NCBI RefSeq assembly: GCF_052327305.1 | Contig: NZ_CP182486.1 | Location: 372,001 to 436,000 of the forward strand | Direction: 5' to 3' | Source: Sphingobium sp052327305 | Lineage (GTDB): Bacteria; Pseudomonadota; Alphaproteobacteria; Sphingomonadales; Sphingomonadaceae | Length of the DNA stretch: 64,000 nt | Shown: positions 61,072 to 64,000 of the stretch, in pieces | Layout: each line of letters starts with the position of its first letter | Numbering within the stretch: position 1 is the stretch's first letter | Translations under genes and position numbers: made by a program | The notes under the pieces: generated by a model | Database searches by the model: none | What the model was told of the DNA's origin: nothing | The model's input: only the letters and a program-made list of their open reading frames with translations

Positions 61072-61145
61072 CGTCGCTGTCGTTCTCCGATCGGCCAGGG
61101 TGCGCCGAGTGGACGGGGGTAAACCCGCGCAACGACAAGAATCAG

Positions 61146-61167
61146 CCTCCGGCGACTTCGCCGGGGG
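61146..61167 (+). promoter_or_regulatory. Expression-platform hairpin between riboswitch and btuB
   Basis: CCTCCGGC (61146-61153) pairs with GCCGGGGG (61160-61167) with a six-base loop and one G-U. It ends 11 bases before GGAG (61179-61182), the likely btuB ribosome site. No T-run follows, which favours translational control. Confidence 0.45.
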
Positions 61168-61187
61168 TGTCGTCACGTGGAGATTAC

Positions 61188-63158
61188 ATGAAGAAGGTTC
61201 AGTTTCTTGCCGGCATCGCTCTGATCACCCCGGCAGTTGCGCTTGCGCAGGTCGAAGCACCCGCACCGGACGCCGCCGCGACCAGCGCGGCCGGGAGCAG
61301 CGACGGAACAGTGATCGTCACCGCGACGCGCAGCGCTCTGCCGATCGACCGCGTCGCCGCCTCCATCACCGTCCTTGACAAGATGTCCATCGACCAGGCT
61401 GGCGATCTTTCAGTTGCCGACCTGCTGCTGCGCACGCCCGGCGTCAGCCTCTCCCGCAATGGCGGCTACGGCACCGCCACCTCGCTGCGCATCCGCGGCG
61501 CAGAGAGCGACCAGACGGTGGTGGTCATTGACGGCGTGAAACTCAATGATCCCTCATCGACCGGCGGCGGCTATAATTTCGCGAACCTGCTCACCGGCGA
61601 TGCCAGCCGTATCGAGGTGCTTCGCGGACCCCAGTCGATCCTGTGGGGTAGTCAGGCAATCGGCGGTGTCGTCAATATCGTTACTCCTCTGCCGGAAAAG
61701 GCGCTTGAAGGCAGTGTCGATGTCGAGGCCGGTAGCCGCGAGACAGTGAGCGCACGCGCCGCGATCGGCGGTCGTACTGGTCCCCTTGCCTGGCGGATCG
61801 GCGGGCAGGCTTTCACGACGGACGGCGTCTCCGCAATTGCGCCCGCTTTCGGTGGGAAAGAGGCTGACGGCTACACCAATCAATCCGTCACCGGCCGCGC
61901 TGTGCTCGATATCACCGACGGCGTAAGCGCTGATCTGCGGGGCTATTATTCCAATGGCCGGGTCCAGATCGACGGGTTCAGCGGCGACACTGCTGAGTAT
62001 TCGCGCAACCGTGAATTCGTGGGCTATGCCGGCCTGAACGTCGCGTTGCTGGACGGGCGGTTCCGCAATCGCATCGCTTATGGTTATACCGACACCGACC
62101 GCGACAACTTCAATCCCGCGCTTGCGCGGAGGCAGACATTCGACGCGGCGGGCAAGAACCGCCGGCTGGAGTATCAGGGCAGCCTGGCTATCGTGCCCGG
62201 CGTAGAAGCTTTGTTCGGCGCGGAAAACGAGGTCAGCCGCTTCCGCAGCGTCTCCCCTCCCGCCAGTCTGGCAACCCCGGTTCCAGCGCCTGCGCGCGGA
62301 CGGGCCGAGATCACCAGCTTCTACGGCCAGCTCAATCTCACCCCGACGGAAGGGCTGACGCTAACGGGCGGGCTGCGCAATGACGACCATAACCGGTTTG
62401 GCTCGCGAACCCTGTTCGCTGGCGGAGGCGTCTGGGCACTGCCGACCGGCACTGTGCTCCGCGCAAGCTATTCCGAAGGGTTCAAGGCGCCGACGCTTTA
62501 CCAGCTCTTCTCGGAATATGGGAACCAGACCCTTGACCCTGAACAGGCACATGGATGGGAAGCAGGCACCGAGCAGCGCTTTCTCGATGGAAAAGTCAGC
62601 CTGGGCGCGACCTATTTTGAGCGTCGCTCGCGAGACCTGATCGTCTTCGCCAGTTGCTCAACGACAACCGTAGACCCGCTCTGCTTCATGCCTGGGAGCA
62701 GCACCCAGCGGCGTTTTGGATATTATGAAAACGTCGCCCGTGCGTTCGCCCAAGGCATCGAGGCAGCAGGACATGTTGCCATCAGCGACGCGCTATCCAT
62801 AGATGGCAACTACAGCTGGACGCTATCCGAGGATCGCTCCCAGGGCTCCGCGAATTTTGGAAAGCAACTTGCTCGTCGCCCGCGTCACGCGTGGAATATC
62901 AGCGCGCAGTACAGCATTCCTAAGGGGCCGTCTCTCGGAGCAGCCGTGCGATGGGCAGGCGAAAGCTTCGACAATGCCAGCAATAGCACGCGGCTCGCCC
63001 CCTACACGCTGGTCGATCTGCGCATAGAGATGCCCGTGTCCGAAGAAGTCCGCTTTTTCGTGCGCGGCGAGAATGTCTTCGACGAGAAATACGAGACGAT
63101 CTATCGCTATGGCACACTGGGCCGGAGCATCTACGCCGGCCTGCGAGGTCGGTTCTGA
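61188..63158 (+). CDS. btuB: TonB-dependent vitamin B12 receptor BtuB
   Basis: 656 residues. The signal peptide is cleaved near ALAQV (residue 20). The TonB box region is GTVIVTATRSALPI. The plug domain has LLLRTPGVSLSRNGGYGTATSLRIRGAE by segments, and VLRGPQSILWGSQAIGGVVNIVT. The beta barrel ends RSIYAGLRGRF with terminal Phe. Placement directly behind a cobalamin riboswitch identifies corrinoids as the substrate. GGAG lies before the ATG at 61188. The stop overlaps the next start (TGATG). Confidence 0.96.
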   Translation: MKKVQFLAGIALITPAVALAQVEAPAPDAAATSAAGSSDGTVIVTATRSALPIDRVAASITVLDKMSIDQAGDLSVADLLLRTPGVSLSRNGGYGTATSLRIRGAESDQTVVVIDGVKLNDPSSTGGGYNFANLLTGDASRIEVLRGPQSILWGSQAIGGVVNIVTPLPEKALEGSVDVEAGSRETVSARAAIGGRTGPLAWRIGGQAFTTDGVSAIAPAFGGKEADGYTNQSVTGRAVLDITDGVSADLRGYYSNGRVQIDGFSGDTAEYSRNREFVGYAGLNVALLDGRFRNRIAYGYTDTDRDNFNPALARRQTFDAAGKNRRLEYQGSLAIVPGVEALFGAENEVSRFRSVSPPASLATPVPAPARGRAEITSFYGQLNLTPTEGLTLTGGLRNDDHNRFGSRTLFAGGGVWALPTGTVLRASYSEGFKAPTLYQLFSEYGNQTLDPEQAHGWEAGTEQRFLDGKVSLGATYFERRSRDLIVFASCSTTTVDPLCFMPGSSTQRRFGYYENVARAFAQGIEAAGHVAISDALSIDGNYSWTLSEDRSQGSANFGKQLARRPRHAWNISAQYSIPKGPSLGAAVRWAGESFDNASNSTRLAPYTLVDLRIEMPVSEEVRFFVRGENVFDEKYETIYRYGTLGRSIYAGLRGRF

Positions 63159-63772
63159 TGGGCTTCTTCACAAAGATTGGAAACCGCTCACGGCAGCGCT
63201 TAACAGGCGCGGCCGATGGCACCACTGCCACCTTGTGGATCGTCATCCTTACTCTCGCCAGCACAGTGACCACAGTTGCGCTGGCCTGCGCCACACCGTT
63301 CACTGCCCTGGCAGCGCTGGCCGCCACGCAGATGCGCGGGCGGGACGGTATCCCGCTCATGGTCGTTGCGTGGGCCGCAAGTCAGCTCGTCGGCTTCGGT
63401 TTGCATGATTATCCACGGGATGCGACGACGCTGGCATGGGCAGCCGCACTCTGCATGGCGGCGGTTGCCTGTGTCGTCGCGGCCAGGCACGTCACAATCC
63501 GTATGCAGAGCCCTTCCATGCTCGCGCGGATTGTCGTGGCCTATCTGGTCGCGTCCGTGACGTTCAAGGCGGTCATTCTGCTCTGGTCGTTCGGGCTGGG
63601 AGGTGTTGATACCGCCTTGTCTCCGGCGATCAACGCCCGCCAGTTTGTGCGTAATGGTGAGATCCTCGTCGCGCTCTACGGGTTGTGTCGGGCACTGCTC
63701 GCAATCGGGATGCCAGGCATCCCGCGTGACGGGGGCACGTCCGGGGAACGCGGGTCCGTGGCGATATGCTGA
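63158..63772 (+). CDS. Six-helix membrane protein in the B12-riboswitch operon, unrecognised
   Basis: 204 residues with about six predicted membrane helices (about 26-46, 48-62, 68-86, 92-112, 125-147, 165-182) and cysteines in or near them (ALACATPF, AALCMAAVAC, YGLCRALL). I recognise no family. It is coupled to btuB by a TGATG overlap and to a DUF1636 gene by a seven-base overlap, so it belongs to the cobalamin regulon. Size and topology resemble solitary ECF S-components such as BtuM. A cobalt or cobalamin inner-membrane carrier is therefore a reasonable guess, not a demonstrated one. Confidence 0.8.
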   Translation: MGFFTKIGNRSRQRLTGAADGTTATLWIVILTLASTVTTVALACATPFTALAALAATQMRGRDGIPLMVVAWAASQLVGFGLHDYPRDATTLAWAAALCMAAVACVVAARHVTIRMQSPSMLARIVVAYLVASVTFKAVILLWSFGLGGVDTALSPAINARQFVRNGEILVALYGLCRALLAIGMPGIPRDGGTSGERGSVAIC

Positions 63773-64000
63773 AGCGGAGCGGCGACGGCACAACAATCAT
63801 TATATGCAACACCTGTCGCCATTCCGCGAATGAGAGAGAAGACGCCGATGGGCGGAGGGGTGGAGCGCGCCTAGCCGAAGCGCTCCGCCGTATTATGGCC
63901 CAAAGCTCCGGCCATGACGGCATTGCCATGGAGGAGATGGCTTGCCTCTTCGCCTGTGGGGACTTCTGCACGGTTCATTTGCGGGCCTCTGAAAAAATCG
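63766..64000 (+). CDS. DUF1636 metal-binding protein, N-terminal part
   Basis: The gene is cut by the right edge, and 78 codons are visible. Reading from the ATG at 63766 gives a frame with IIICNTCRHS (Cys14, Cys17), GGARLAEALRRIM and MACLFACGDFCTVHLRASEK (Cys60, Cys64, Cys68). The CxxC plus C-x3-C-x3-C pattern and the GxRLAxAL helix match DUF1636, a predicted metal-binding family recurrent in cobalamin gene clusters. The start overlaps the stop of the membrane-protein gene. A function in cobalt or cobalamin metabolism is inferred from context. Confidence 0.82.
   Translation, partial: MLKRSGDGTTIIICNTCRHSANEREDADGRRGGARLAEALRRIMAQSSGHDGIAMEEMACLFACGDFCTVHLRASEKI

Noticed and set aside
63871..63978. 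Leftward 35-codon frame with a good ribosome site at the right edge
   Set aside because: The opposite strand carries a coupled frame with DUF1636 cysteine motifs over the same bases, which explains the region better.

Overview
The window is GC-rich, gene-dense chromosomal DNA from an alphaproteobacterium, most likely a member of the Sphingomonadales. The reasons are a DivL-type kinase next to tsaE/amgK/murU/addB, an NDUFA12-type complex I accessory subunit, a eukaryote-like NADP isocitrate dehydrogenase, and a bamA-skp-fabZ cluster that lacks lpxD, lpxA and lpxB. That last absence fits the LPS-free, glycosphingolipid-containing outer membrane of sphingomonads. I see no phage, insertion sequence, integron or CRISPR array. 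Most of the window is core genome.

Left part (1-17.8 kb). A leftward divL-tsaE-amgK-murU-addB block joins cell-cycle signalling, tRNA modification, MurNAc recycling and DNA repair. A rightward three-gene set has the order and content of the Pseudomonas yfiR-yfiN-yfiB c-di-GMP switch. Then come ahcY behind a strong leader hairpin, a small exported protein, an orphan ParA ATPase preceded by direct repeats, a GGDEF-EAL protein, a stand-alone fatty acyl-AMP ligase, recX, a DUF192 lipoprotein, ndufa12, a DUF2155 lipoprotein and aat. The last two overlap tail to tail.

Centre (17.8-33.2 kb). This is the classical information-processing cluster tRNA-Trp-secE-nusG-rplK-rplA-rplJ-rplL-rpoB-rpoC. It is interrupted three times by single genes for exported or membrane proteins, and has clear intrinsic terminators after nusG, after the first inserted gene, and after rplA, rplL and rpoC. 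A further terminator-like hairpin lies in the rpoB leader.

Right-centre (33.2-54.2 kb). An M20 peptidase and a class A penicillin-binding protein are followed by a long leftward series: rpsB-tsf-pyrH-frr-uppS-cdsA-dxr-rseP-bamA-skp-fabZ and rpmE. It joins translation, isoprenoid and phospholipid synthesis and outer-membrane assembly. pssA-psd (phosphatidylethanolamine synthesis), icd, and an isoquinoline-oxidoreductase-like molybdenum hydroxylase pair follow.

Right end (54.4-64 kb). The accessory part holds a ureD-like gene with no urease genes beside it, a hybrid histidine kinase with a LuxR-type response regulator, three consecutive exported proteins (ThuA-like, RraA-like, SnoaL-like), and a cobalamin-riboswitch operon. 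That operon consists of btuB, an unrecognised six-helix membrane protein and the start of a DUF1636 metal-binding protein that runs off the window. The last two genes are the best candidates here for an undescribed function, possibly inner-membrane handling of cobalamin or cobalt.
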